Origin: Dongia sedimenti
Lineage (GTDB): Bacteria; Pseudomonadota; Alphaproteobacteria; Dongiales; Dongiaceae
Assembly: GCA_030715195.1 (NCBI GenBank)
Contig: JAUYVI010000002.1
Coordinates: 62,001 to 126,000, forward strand
Direction of reading: 5' to 3'
DNA length: 64,000 nucleotides
Position numbers and translations under genes: made by a program. The notes under the pieces were generated by a model. That model worked only from the letters and a program-made list of their open reading frames with translations. It was not told the DNA's origin and searched no databases. Position 1 is the stretch's first letter; the number at the start of each line of letters is the position of its first letter. This document shows positions 44,266 to 54,512 of the stretch, in pieces.

Positions 44266-44952
44266 ATGCTGTTCCGGGACCGGGCTGCCGCTGGGCAGCA
44301 ATTGGCCGAGCGGTTGGCTTCCCGCAGACTGACGGATCCGGTCGTGCTTGCCCTGCCGCGCGGCGGCGTGCCGGTCGGCTATCAGGTGGCCGTTCAGCTC
44401 GACGCGCCGCTCGACATCATTCTGGTGCGGAAGATCGGCGTGCCTTGGCAACGGGAGCTGGCCGTCGGCGCCGTCGCCGATGGCGACCACCCCGAAGTGG
44501 TCACCAACCGAAGCATTCAGGCCGAGCTCGGGCTGAGCGACGAATACGTCAAAGAGGAAAGCGAGCAGCAGTTGCGGGAAATCGAGCGCCGCCGTCACCT
44601 CTACCTAGGCGACCGGGCGCCACTGCCCGTCCGCGGCCGCACGGCCATTCTCGTCGATGACGGCATAGCGACCGGCGCGACCGTGCGCGCCGCGCTGCAA
44701 GCGACACGGCGTCGCCAGCCGCATACGATCATCCTCGCCGTGCCGGTCGCGCCGGCCGAGACGATCGACGCCCTGCGCCACGAAGCAGACGAGATCCTCT
44801 GCCTGCACATGCCTGCCGACTTCGGCGGCGTCGGCCAGTTCTACGCGGATTTTGAGCAAGTCGATGACACGACGGTCGCCGCCCTGCTCCGGCAGAATGC
44901 CGCTGCGATGTCGCGCGGCGCTCGCGGGAAACACAAGGGCGAGAATGGCTGA
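44266..44952 (+). CDS. Phosphoribosyltransferase family protein
   Basis: A 228-residue type I PRTase-fold protein. The PRPP-binding loop is AILVDDGIATGATVRAAL (residues about 127-144), and the N-terminal half begins FRDRAAAGQQLAERLASRRLTDPVVLALPRGGVPVGYQVA. The base or acceptor substrate is unknown for this group. The ATG at 44266 is preferred over 44245 because GGGAGG lies 5-6 bases upstream. It heads the operon PRTase-kinase-CBS/BON, and lies opposite PRPP synthetase, which would provide its substrate. Confidence 0.9.
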   Translation: MLFRDRAAAGQQLAERLASRRLTDPVVLALPRGGVPVGYQVAVQLDAPLDIILVRKIGVPWQRELAVGAVADGDHPEVVTNRSIQAELGLSDEYVKEESEQQLREIERRRHLYLGDRAPLPVRGRTAILVDDGIATGATVRAALQATRRRQPHTIILAVPVAPAETIDALRHEADEILCLHMPADFGGVGQFYADFEQVDDTTVAALLRQNAAAMSRGARGKHKGENG

Positions 44953-45988
44953 CCGCCCAAACCATACGACCGAGCAGCTAGGTTCGGGATTGGTGGATCT
45001 GGCGACGAAAGTTGCCTTTCTTCGTCAGCCCTCAAGCTATCCGGAGGGTGCAGCCGCGGTCGATGTCAAGGAAACCCACATGTCATGGGTCTTCCTGACC
45101 GAGCGGTATGCCTACAAGCTGAAGAAGCCCGTCCGCCATGACTTTCTCGACTTCAGCACGGTCGCCCTGCGCCACAACTCCTGCGAAGAGGAACTCCGGC
45201 TCAATCGCCAGCTCGCGCCGAATGTGTATCTTGCCGTTGTGCCTTTGACGGCAACGCCGCGCGGATCGCTGCAACTCGGCGGGCCCGGCATCCCGGTCGA
45301 TTGGCTGGTCAAGATGCGCCGGCTGCCGGAGAGCCGGACACTCGACAACGCAATCCGCGCTGGGAGCCTGCTGCCGCACGATGTCCGTGATTTGGTGGAT
45401 CTTCTGGACGGCTTCTATCGTTCGGCACCGCGGATCGCGATTTCCGGCGAGGACTATCGTCGAAAGATGCGCGACGGGATCGAAAACAACCGGGTGGAGC
45501 TGGCGCGGTACTGTCCATCCTCCATGGGCTCGCTGATCCAACGGGTTTCCGATGCCCAGGCGCGGTACATCGCGACCCACATGGAAACACTGGAGCGGCG
45601 CGCCGCGGAAGAAAACATCGTCGAAGGTCATGGCGATCTCCGCCCGGAACATGTCTTCCTCGGCCCTCCGCCTCAGATCATCGACTGCCTGGAGTTCAAC
45701 CGGGACTTTCGCATCCTGGACGTCGCGGACGATCTCGCCTTGCTGGCGATGGAATGCGAGCAGTTGGGCGCGCCCGAGGTCGGTCGCGCGTTCTTTCGCA
45801 TGCCGGCGCTACTGGACACGCCACCAGCCTTGATCACGTTCTACAAGTCCTATCGCGCGGCTCTGCGCGCCAAGCTCGCGATATGGCACCTGAAGGATGG
45901 CCATGTCGCCGATCCCAGTGTGTGGGAAAACCGGGCGCTGAGATACCTGACGCTGGCCGAATACGAACAAGATGGAGCAATGCCATGA
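44945..45988 (+). CDS. Aminoglycoside phosphotransferase-like kinase (COG2187-type)
   Basis: A 347-residue cytosolic protein with a kinase-like fold. The catalytic loop reads EGHGDLRPEHVFL (Brenner-type HxDxxxxN/H, with His replacing the usual Asn), and the metal-binding segment is IIDCLEFNRDFRILDVADDLA. The N-terminal lobe has VKETHMSWVFLTERYAYKLKKPV with paired Lys. The substrate is unknown; a drug-resistance role should not be assumed. Some relatives carry a second AAA/ATP-binding domain that is absent here. The ATG at 44945 overlaps the PRTase stop by 8 bases, and its own stop overlaps the CBS gene. Confidence 0.87.
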   Translation: MADRPNHTTEQLGSGLVDLATKVAFLRQPSSYPEGAAAVDVKETHMSWVFLTERYAYKLKKPVRHDFLDFSTVALRHNSCEEELRLNRQLAPNVYLAVVPLTATPRGSLQLGGPGIPVDWLVKMRRLPESRTLDNAIRAGSLLPHDVRDLVDLLDGFYRSAPRIAISGEDYRRKMRDGIENNRVELARYCPSSMGSLIQRVSDAQARYIATHMETLERRAAEENIVEGHGDLRPEHVFLGPPPQIIDCLEFNRDFRILDVADDLALLAMECEQLGAPEVGRAFFRMPALLDTPPALITFYKSYRAALRAKLAIWHLKDGHVADPSVWENRALRYLTLAEYEQDGAMP

Positions 45989-46701
45989 AAGCCGCCGAGA
46001 TCATGACGCGACGCGTCATCACGATACACCCAGAGGCCACCGTGCGCGAAGCCGCACGCCTGATGCTCCAAGACGACATCAGCGGCCTTCCCGTCGTGGA
46101 CCACGAGGGCAATCTCGTCGGAATTGTCACGGAGGGCGACTTGCTCCGCCGGACCGAGACCGGGACCGAGGTTCGGCGGCCGAAATGGCTGGAGTTTCTG
46201 ATCGGCCCGGGTGTCCTCGCCGCTGAGTATGTCCATACCCATGCCCGCCGCGTCTCCGAGGTGATGTCCAAGGACCCTTGCACCGTTACCGAAGATGCTG
46301 AACTCGAAGCCGTCGTGCGTCTGATGGAGCGCCGCCGCGTCAAACGGATCATCGTGCTGCGCGCCGGCAAGATCGCCGGCTTGATCAGCAGAAGCAACCT
46401 GCTTCAGACCCTGGCCGACCGATCCCCGGAAGAACGGCCGACACATGCCTCGGACCAGGCCATTCGCGAGCGCATCGTCGCGGAGATGGCCAAGCTGCAT
46501 TGGAAACCGAGCGTCTCGATCAATCCGATCGTTCACGACGGCGTGGTCGCTCTTCACGGCGTGATCGCCGACGATCGCGAAGGCACCGCACTCCGCGTGC
46601 TGTGCGAGAACGTACCGGGTGTGACGCGCGTGGAAGACCGTCTCGTCTGGGTGGATCCCTATTCCGGGCTCTTGATCGACCGTTCGGAAGACGCGCGATA
46701 A
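45985..46701 (+). CDS. CBS-pair plus BON domain protein
   Basis: A 238-residue cytosolic protein: CBS 1 (residues about 1-60, KAAEIMTRRVITIHPEATV... GIVTEGDLLRR), CBS 2 (about 88-145, VSEVMSKDPCTVTEDAELEAVVRLM), then a BON domain (about 155-225, DGVVALHGVIADDREGTAL... VPGVTRVEDRLVWVD). CBS pairs sense adenine nucleotides; the BON domain probably binds lipid or protein partners. The ATG overlaps the kinase stop (ATGA). It is the third gene of the operon led by the FNR box and converges with the Usp-like gene. Confidence 0.92.
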   Translation: MKAAEIMTRRVITIHPEATVREAARLMLQDDISGLPVVDHEGNLVGIVTEGDLLRRTETGTEVRRPKWLEFLIGPGVLAAEYVHTHARRVSEVMSKDPCTVTEDAELEAVVRLMERRRVKRIIVLRAGKIAGLISRSNLLQTLADRSPEERPTHASDQAIRERIVAEMAKLHWKPSVSINPIVHDGVVALHGVIADDREGTALRVLCENVPGVTRVEDRLVWVDPYSGLLIDRSEDAR

Positions 46702-46702
46702 T

Positions 46703-47479
46703 TCACGGGAACTCTGGGTCGGTGCTGTCTGAGCCGCTGGTCCGCCGCTCGGGCAGGATCAGGATCGTTTGGCTGCGCAGATCGGTGATCATCGGGACAC
46801 CGGCCGCCGCAATCGACATTCTGGCGTAGAGCGGCGGTCCGTCCGCGGCCGGAATCCGGAGCAGATCGCCCGGCCCGGATCGATCCTCCCCTGCCGAGGG
46901 CTGGCGGTAGATCGTCAATGCGCCTGGGCACGCCCGCGACAGCACACCGATGATGGCGAGCCCGTCGCGCTGCAGCTCGGCCTCTCCGTCGAAGACGGCA
47001 ACGCCGCCTTGCGGCGAGGCCAAATCGCCCAGAAAGACCACCGGCCGTCCCGCGCGCTGCGCAATCCATCGCATCGTCGCGAGGCCGAACGCCGCGCCGC
47101 GCGGCAGATCGAGCATGAGCAGATCGCCTTCCGTCGCAGCGGTGATCGCCTGCGCGATCGGATCGCCGCCCACGGAGCGGAAACTGCAACGCAAGCCCGA
47201 AGGGGCGGCCAGCTGCCGAAATCTCAGCTCGAGCTTGCGGCCGGCTATTCGAAAGTCGAGGTCAAGCGCTTCCCGGGTCAGACTGCGCCGCGCGCCGGTC
47301 GGAGTCAGGATTTCCTGCGCGAACGGCAGATCGGCCGCCATCTTGAGGGCCGCATCCTCGGCCAGCAGCGCCTCGACTTCCGCCCGGATCTCCGAGGCGA
47401 TCTTGACCGCGAGTTCGGGCATCCGGCTCTGCGCGAAGGCGGGCTTCAGGGCGACCAGGATGCGGCGGATCTCAGGCAT
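46703..47479 (-). CDS. Universal-stress-protein-like hypothetical protein
   Basis: A 258-residue protein. The N terminus EIRRILVALKPAFAQSRMPELAVKIASEIRAEVEALLAED has the Usp-fold beginning (RILVAL, then a helix and an acidic residue stretch). The central segment ends with GDPIAQAITAATEGDLLMLDLPRG, a variant of the Usp nucleotide-binding region without the usual G-2x-G-9x-G motif. Family assignment is moderate. It overlaps the 3' end of the Lon-type gene by 8 bases and is the second gene of that operon. The start at 47479 gives the compact protein. Confidence 0.75.
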   Translation of the reverse strand: MPEIRRILVALKPAFAQSRMPELAVKIASEIRAEVEALLAEDAALKMAADLPFAQEILTPTGARRSLTREALDLDFRIAGRKLELRFRQLAAPSGLRCSFRSVGGDPIAQAITAATEGDLLMLDLPRGAAFGLATMRWIAQRAGRPVVFLGDLASPQGGVAVFDGEAELQRDGLAIIGVLSRACPGALTIYRQPSAGEDRSGPGDLLRIPAADGPPLYARMSIAAAGVPMITDLRSQTILILPERRTSGSDSTDPEFP

Positions 47480-49919
47480 GATGGTTCGTCGCGCCGGTCG
47501 CCCCCGCGCCACCGGGCTCCGGGTCCTGGGCAAACTTCCGCGCCGCGGCCAGGAAGGCGTCGAGCCGCTCCTCGATCCTGCGATTGAGAGAGCCTTCCGG
47601 GAACGCGCCGCCGGCGTCCCTTTCGCCGGCCTCGCAGCCGGTCAACAGCGCCAGGGCCTCGTCGATCGTCGTGATCGCATAGACGCGGAAGCGCCCTGCC
47701 GCGCAGGCTTCGACGACGTCCTCGCGCAGCATCAGGTGCTGCACATTGGACGAGGGCACGAGGACGCCCTGCTCGCCGGTCAGGCCCATTTCGCGGCAAA
47801 CGTCGAAGAAGCCCTCGACCTTTTCGTTGACGCCGCCGATCGGCTGGATCCGGCCGTGTTGATCGACCGATCCGGTAATGGCCAGCGATTGGCGAATCGG
47901 CGTCTGCGCCAGCGAGGAGAGCAGCACGCAGAGCTCCGCAGCGGAAGCGCTGTCCCCTTCGACGCCGGAATAGGATTGCTCGAACACCAGGCTGGCGTGG
48001 AGCGAAAGCGGGCGCTCGGCGGCGTAGCGCGCACCAAGAAAGCCCTGCAGGATCAGCACGCCCTTGCTGTGGATCGGCCCGCCCAGCTTCACTTCGCGCT
48101 CGATGTCGATCAGCTGTCCGCGGCCGAGCCGGGTCCGCGCGGTGATGCGGCTCGGAAAGCCGAAGCTGAAGCCGCCGAGCTGCGTGACCGCGAGCCCGTT
48201 CACCTGCCCGGTGACGGCACCGGAGGTCGCCACCATGAGCGTGCCGCGCTCGATCTGCTCGTAGATCCGCTCGCGGACGCGATCGGCACGATGGATCTTG
48301 GCGTCGATGGCATGGCGCACATCTTCGCCAGAGATCACCGGCGACGACCGCTGTTCCGCCCAGTAATGCGATTCACGCAGCAGATCCGCGAGCGCGCGCC
48401 GGTGGATCGAGAGCTTCCTGCCGTCCTCGGTGAGCCGCGACGCATGGTCGACGACCCTGGCCACGGCATCGCGATCCAGCGGCGCCAGGCCTTCCTCGCG
48501 CTGCAGCGCGGCGATATAGCGGCAGAAGCGGTCGACGCCTTCGTCGGAGCGGTCCATGTCGTCGCTGAAGTCGGCCGGCACCTTGAAGAGCTCGTTGAAA
48601 TCCGGATCCAGGGCGCTGAGCATGTAGTAGAGCTGGCGGTCGCCGACCAGAACGACCTTGACGTCGAGCGGGATCGGTTCGGGATCCAGCGATACCGTGC
48701 TGATCAGGCTGAGGATCTGTCCGATTGATTCGATCCGCACCCGGCGTGCCCGCAGGGTGCGCTTCAGCCCTTCCCAGGCCATCGGCTGGGTCAGGACCCG
48801 CAGGGCATCGATCACCAGATAGCCGCCATTGGCGAGGTGCAGGGCGCCCGGCTTGACCAGATTGAAATCGGTCATCAAGGCGCCGAACCGCGACAGATGC
48901 TCGATGCGGCCCACCAGGTTCTCGTGGGTCGGATGATCCTCGAAATGGACCGGCGCGCCGTTCGACTGGCTATGGTCGATCAGCAGATTGACGCGATAGC
49001 GCCGCAACGCGGTGGCCATTTCGCCGTCTTCACCGCCGAGGGCAGGCATATGCTCGCCTTCGGAATCGGCTTGTCGGAACTGATGGGCATTCTCGATCAC
49101 GTCGCGCCGCACCGCTTCAAGATGATCGAGCACGACCGCGAGGCCGGTATAGGCCTTCCGGAGATCGGCGAACAGATGATCGACCACATGGGTCGTGACC
49201 TCGCGAATCAGTGCGCGTATCGCGGCGCGTTGCTCCTGCTCGAGCCGGGGCATCTGGCGCATCACCTCTTCAAGGCGGCTGCCGAGCGCCTCCATCGTCG
49301 CCTGCAGCCGCTTCTGCTCGGCCTCGGGGAGATGCTGGAACTGCTCCGGAGTCAGGACCTCGCCATCTTTCGCGGGCGCGAAAGTAAAGCCGATCGGCGT
49401 GCGCAGCAGCGCCACCCCCTGCGCCTGCGCATCCTCCTGCAGCTTCTCGAACATCTCGCCCTGGCGCTTCTTGGTCGCCTCGAGAATGGCGTCGCGGCGG
49501 GTGCGAAAGTCGTCGCCTTCCAGCGCCGCCGGCAGCGCCACTTTCAGTTCTTCGATCAACGAAGCCATGGACAGGCGCAGGCGGATGCCGTTGCCGGGCG
49601 GCAGGCGGAGCGCGCGCGGCTTGTGCGGCTCGGCGAAGTTGTGGACGTAGCACCAATCCGACGGGATCGGCTCGCCGGCGGCGCGTTCACGCAGATAGTT
49701 GGTGACCGCCAGATGCTTGCCGAGGCCGCTCGGGCCGAGCGCATAGATGTTGTAGTGCTGGCCGCGAATGTCGGTGCCGAACTTGAGGGCGCCCATCGCC
49801 CGCTCCTGGCCGAGCGCGCCGTCCAGGTCCTTGAGATCGGCGGTCGTGTCGAACGGCAGTCGGTCGGGCACGCAGCGATGGCACAAGGCGTCGCTGCCGA
49901 GAGGGGAAAGCTCCGCCAT
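47472..49919 (-). CDS. Lon-type (S16) AAA+ protease, LonB-like
   Basis: An 815-residue ATP-dependent protease. The Walker A motif is GPSGLGKH (residues 62-69). The proteolytic Ser-Lys dyad is Ser657 in EGDSASAAE and Lys700 in GGVNEKVEGFF, with the 43-residue spacing of Lon. A long coiled insertion lies within the AAA module. It lacks the N-terminal LAN domain of classical LonA, and matches the COG1067 group. The ATG at 49919 is chosen; the frame stays open far upstream across groEL and other genes, but that is antisense. An FNR/FixK box lies 70 bases upstream, shared with groEL. Confidence 0.93.
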   Translation of the reverse strand: MAELSPLGSDALCHRCVPDRLPFDTTADLKDLDGALGQERAMGALKFGTDIRGQHYNIYALGPSGLGKHLAVTNYLRERAAGEPIPSDWCYVHNFAEPHKPRALRLPPGNGIRLRLSMASLIEELKVALPAALEGDDFRTRRDAILEATKKRQGEMFEKLQEDAQAQGVALLRTPIGFTFAPAKDGEVLTPEQFQHLPEAEQKRLQATMEALGSRLEEVMRQMPRLEQEQRAAIRALIREVTTHVVDHLFADLRKAYTGLAVVLDHLEAVRRDVIENAHQFRQADSEGEHMPALGGEDGEMATALRRYRVNLLIDHSQSNGAPVHFEDHPTHENLVGRIEHLSRFGALMTDFNLVKPGALHLANGGYLVIDALRVLTQPMAWEGLKRTLRARRVRIESIGQILSLISTVSLDPEPIPLDVKVVLVGDRQLYYMLSALDPDFNELFKVPADFSDDMDRSDEGVDRFCRYIAALQREEGLAPLDRDAVARVVDHASRLTEDGRKLSIHRRALADLLRESHYWAEQRSSPVISGEDVRHAIDAKIHRADRVRERIYEQIERGTLMVATSGAVTGQVNGLAVTQLGGFSFGFPSRITARTRLGRGQLIDIEREVKLGGPIHSKGVLILQGFLGARYAAERPLSLHASLVFEQSYSGVEGDSASAAELCVLLSSLAQTPIRQSLAITGSVDQHGRIQPIGGVNEKVEGFFDVCREMGLTGEQGVLVPSSNVQHLMLREDVVEACAAGRFRVYAITTIDEALALLTGCEAGERDAGGAFPEGSLNRRIEERLDAFLAAARKFAQDPEPGGAGATGATNHHA

Positions 49920-49982
49920 TTGATGATCCTGTGCCCAATTCCATTGTTCGGCCCAGCAGAGCGGTTCGCGCCGCCTTCGACA

Positions 49983-49996
49983 TTGACTTGCATCAA
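49983..49996. promoter_or_regulatory. Candidate FNR/FixK box between the lon-type gene and groEL
   Basis: TTGACTTGCATCAA matches the FNR/FixK consensus TTGAT-N4-ATCAA except for one base, like the box at 44192. It lies midway in the 150-base divergent region, its centre 70 bases from the protease start and 80 from the groEL start. The second such box in the same island strengthens both calls. Confidence 0.72.
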
Positions 49997-50069
49997 GGAG
50001 CCCGACCGGTTCGGGGACCAGACTGTGCAGCAAGCAAGCGAATGACCGCGACCCAGGGGAGATAGCGAT

Positions 50070-51698
50070 ATGCCATTCACCGATGTCCGGTTCGGACCCA
50101 GAGCCCGGGAGCAACTCCTGCGCGGCGTGGATATTCTGGCCGATGCAGTCAAGACCACCTTGGGTCCGAAGGCGCGCACCGTTCTGATCAAGAAGGGATT
50201 CGGCGGGCCGCGGGTCAGCAATGACGGAGTGACGGTCGCGAAATCCATCGAGCTCGAGGATCCGATCGAGGCCATGGGCGCCGAAGTCGTGCGCGAGGCG
50301 GCGATCAAGACCGGCGACCTGGTCGGCGACGGAACCACCACCGCGACGGTTCTGGCCCAGGCGCTGATCCATGACGGGATCAAGACGACGGTGGCCGGTC
50401 TCAACCCGATGAACATCAAGCGCGGCATCGACATGGCGGTCGAGGTGGCAATCGCCGACATCAAGAAGCGCTCGAAATCGGTTTCCAGCCACGAGGAGAT
50501 CGCCCAGGTGGCCACCATCTCCGCCAATGGCGATCGCGTCATCGGCGAGATGATCGCAAACGCGATGTCGAAGGTCGGCAAGGAAGGCGCCATCACCATC
50601 GAGGAGGCGAAATCGCTGGAGACCGAGGTCGAGATCGTCGAAGGGATGCAATTCGACCGGGGCTACATGTCGCCCTACTTCGTGACCAATCCCGAGAAGA
50701 TGATCTGCGAGCTCGATGATCCCTATATCCTGGTCCACGAGAAGAAGATCTCGACCCTGCAAAGTTTCGTGCCGCTGCTCGAGGCGGTGATCCAGACCGG
50801 CAGGCCCCTGGTGGTCATCGCGGAAGACCTGGACGTCGAGATCCTCACCACGCTTGTGGTGAACAAGCTGCGCGGCGGCCTCCGCATCGTCGCGGTCAAG
50901 GCACCGGGCTTCGGCGACCGGCGCAAGGCCATGCTGGAGGACATCGCCATCCTGATCGGCGGCCAGATGATCAGCGAGGAGGTTGGGATCAAGCTCGAGA
51001 ACGTTAAGCTCGAAATGCTCGGTTCTGCCAAGAAAGTCACCGCGACCAAGGACATCGCCACCATCATCGGCGGCAAGGGCAAGCGCGCCGACATCGACGC
51101 GCGCTGCACCCAGATCCGCCAGCAGATCGAGGAGACGACCTCGGATTACGACCGCGAGAAACTGCAGGAGCGGCTGGCCAAGCTGGCGGGTGGCGTCGCG
51201 GTCGTGCGGGTCGGCGGCGCCACCGAGCTCGAAGTGCGCGAACGCAAGGACCGGGTCGACGATGCCCTGCACGCCGCGCGCGCCGCCGCCGAGGAAGGGA
51301 TCGTGCCCGGCGGCGGGGTCGCCCTGCTCTATGCGGCGAAGGCGCTCGCGGACGTCAAGCCGGAGAACGAGGACCAGCGGGTCGGACTCGAGATCGTGCG
51401 CCGCTGCCTGGAAGCCCCGACGCGCGTGATCGCCGAGAATGCCGGCATCGACGGCGCGGTCGTCGTGAACAAGCTGATGGAAGGCACCGACCTCGGCATC
51501 GGCTACGACGCGCAGAAGGGCGAATACACCAACATGGTGCAGGCCGGAATCATCGATCCGACCAAGGTCATGCGCTTGGCCTTGCAGAACGCCGCCTCGG
51601 TGGCGGGCCTGCTGATCACCACCAATGTCCTGGTTTTTGAAAAACCGGAGAAGAAGGAGGCCGCGCCCGGCATGCCGGACATGGGCGGGGAGTTCTAA
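50070..51698 (+). CDS. groEL: Chaperonin GroEL, orphan paralogue
   Basis: A 542-residue 60-kDa chaperonin subunit. It contains [25 protein letters not shown] (the ATP-binding loop), [18 protein letters not shown] and [17 protein letters not shown]. The C terminus is [10 protein letters not shown] rather than the long GGM repeats of housekeeping GroEL. No groES gene is nearby, and the N terminus ([21 protein letters not shown]) is divergent. It is thus an extra, condition-specific chaperonin. It has a probable FNR/FixK box upstream and diverges from the Lon-type protease gene. Confidence 0.96.
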   Translation: MPFTDVRFGPRAREQLLRGVDILADAVKTTLGPKARTVLIKKGFGGPRVSNDGVTVAKSIELEDPIEAMGAEVVREAAIKTGDLVGDGTTTATVLAQALIHDGIKTTVAGLNPMNIKRGIDMAVEVAIADIKKRSKSVSSHEEIAQVATISANGDRVIGEMIANAMSKVGKEGAITIEEAKSLETEVEIVEGMQFDRGYMSPYFVTNPEKMICELDDPYILVHEKKISTLQSFVPLLEAVIQTGRPLVVIAEDLDVEILTTLVVNKLRGGLRIVAVKAPGFGDRRKAMLEDIAILIGGQMISEEVGIKLENVKLEMLGSAKKVTATKDIATIIGGKGKRADIDARCTQIRQQIEETTSDYDREKLQERLAKLAGGVAVVRVGGATELEVRERKDRVDDALHAARAAAEEGIVPGGGVALLYAAKALADVKPENEDQRVGLEIVRRCLEAPTRVIAENAGIDGAVVVNKLMEGTDLGIGYDAQKGEYTNMVQAGIIDPTKVMRLALQNAASVAGLLITTNVLVFEKPEKKEAAPGMPDMGGEF

Positions 51699-51749
51699 GG
51701 CGGCCCCCGCCGTTTGACACGACTCCGGGCGACAGCCAGGATCGCCGTC

Positions 51750-52241
51750 ATGTGGATCCGATCTCTGAGAACCCTCACGGCCGTTGCGCTGAGCTTCCTC
51801 GCGTTCGGGGCCTTTTCCGCCCACGCCGCCGCCGGCGATGCCAAGGCGCTGGCCCAAGGCTTCAAGGATGAGGAAGCCTGCAACGAACCTTACGCGAAGT
51901 CGCTCGACGGCAAGGCCTTCATCACCTGCCTCAATGCCTTGGCCGCCGCGTACAAGGGCGCGGAAGCGGCGACGCAGAGCTATATCGCCGGTGTCGGATT
52001 CAACGCCTGGTCGCTGGCCAACTATGTCGCCGCGTCCCAGGACAAGGACCTCTTCCCGGACATCACCAGCCGCGCCAAGGCCAGCAAGCAGCGGCAGGTC
52101 GCCATGCGGCTGTTCGACGTCTTCCGCCCGGCGCAGAAGGCGCAGAAGATTGCCGATGCCGATCTGGCGAAGCTCGCCGGAACGGACCTGACCGGCTTGA
52201 AGCCGGTTCTCGACTATTACGACGCGCTGCCGAAGAAATAG
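51750..52241 (+). CDS. Hypothetical exported protein
   Basis: A 163-residue protein with a signal peptide (RSLRTLTAVALSFLAFGAFSAHA). The mature part is helical, with two Cys residues (EEACNEPYA and ITCLNALAA) that could form a disulfide. No family was recognised. The ATG at 51750 has AGGA 8 bases upstream and begins the signal peptide. It lies between groEL and rnhB on the same strand, with no obvious functional link. Confidence 0.78.
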   Translation: MWIRSLRTLTAVALSFLAFGAFSAHAAAGDAKALAQGFKDEEACNEPYAKSLDGKAFITCLNALAAAYKGAEAATQSYIAGVGFNAWSLANYVAASQDKDLFPDITSRAKASKQRQVAMRLFDVFRPAQKAQKIADADLAKLAGTDLTGLKPVLDYYDALPKK

Positions 52242-52253
52242 CGCCTCGGGGGA

Positions 52254-52878
52254 GTGGCGGTGCCGCACTGGAAGCATGAGATCGAAGCGGGGATCAAGAA
52301 CGGCGTCATCGTCTGCGGCGTCGATGAGGTCGGCCGCGGCCCGCTGGCTGGCCCCGTGGTCGCCTGCGCGGTCTGCCTGCCGGTCGACATGCCGCGCAAG
52401 GTCACCCGGCGGCTGAAGGATTCCAAACAGATCGAGCGCGAGGAGCGCGAAGAACTCGCCCAGATCCTGCGCGAGACGGTGGCCTTCGGGGTCGGCCAGG
52501 CCGATGTCGAGGAGATCGACCGGATCAATATCCTCCGCGCCTCGCACCTCGCCATGCTCCGGGCCTATGAGGGGCTGCCGAGTCGACCGGGCTATGCCCT
52601 GGTCGACGGCAACCAGCCGCCCAACCTGCCCTGCCCGGTCACCTGCATCATCGGCGGCGATGGGATCTCGCTCTCGATCGCCGCCGCCTCGATCATCGCC
52701 AAGGTCGCGCGGGACCAGATCATGCGGGAGCTCGCGGTCGCGCACCCCGTATATGGTTGGGAGACCAATGTCGGCTACTCGACCCGCGACCACCTGACCG
52801 CCCTCAAAGCCCACGGTCCGACCCCCTATCATCGGCGATCGTTTCGACCGGTTTATGAGCTTCAGCTTCCACTGGATT

Positions 52879-52880
<2 letters not shown>
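52254..52880 (+). CDS. rnhB: Ribonuclease HII
   Basis: Cleaves RNA in RNA-DNA hybrids and single embedded ribonucleotides. The 208-residue protein carries the active-site GVDEVGRGPLAGPVVACAV, YALVDGNQ, and SIAAASIIAKVARD, and ends with HRRSF, the usual C-terminal segment. Two GTG starts compete (52254 and 52260). The second has GGGGGA at a better distance, so the true protein may be two residues shorter. It is followed by ccrM, and this rnhB-ccrM neighbour pair is common in alphaproteobacteria. Confidence 0.96.
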
Positions 52881-54062
<1,182 letters not shown>

Positions 54063-54095
54063 GTTGATTTTCATTTGGCACTGAGGGGGATGACT

Positions 54096-54311
54096 GTGCC
54101 GAAGACCACCGAACAAACGCCGACCACAAACGCGCCCGAGAGGCTGCCGGCTCTGCCGCCGAAGCGTGCCCGCCGCCGCTCGACCCGGGCCTCGCATTCC
54201 TGGTGCTTCCGCAAGCCGCCCTCGCGCAAAAGGGTTGAAGCGACCGCCGGGCGTTCCCTGCCCCAGGACATCCTGGTCCCGCAGATCGCGCCGCGGGCTG
54301 CCCAGCAGTAA
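54096..54311 (+). CDS. Small hypothetical basic protein (uncertain)
   Basis: About 71 residues, rich in Arg, Pro and Lys (PPKRARRRSTRASHSWCFRKPPSRKRVEA). No family was recognised. The GTG at 54096 has GAGGGGG 6 bases upstream; ATGs at 54075 and 54090 are in frame but worse placed. It lies between ccrM and the MscS gene on the same strand. The basic composition suggests nucleic-acid binding, but a spurious ORF is possible. Confidence 0.35.
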   Translation: MPKTTEQTPTTNAPERLPALPPKRARRRSTRASHSWCFRKPPSRKRVEATAGRSLPQDILVPQIAPRAAQQ

Positions 54312-54512
54312 GGCGCCCTCTCCTAAGCCTTTGATAACCTGAGAGGGCCGCCACCGTGCGGAACCTCCGGGCGACACGGTTGGTTTAGTCCCCGCGCCGC
54401 GTGGGACCTTGAATCGTTGCCGGTCAGCGACGGGTTCACTAGCATCAGGCCGTTCAAGACGCGGCGTTCGATGCTCGGCGCCGCAGCCCTCCCGACAACA
54501 ACTCGGTTCCGC

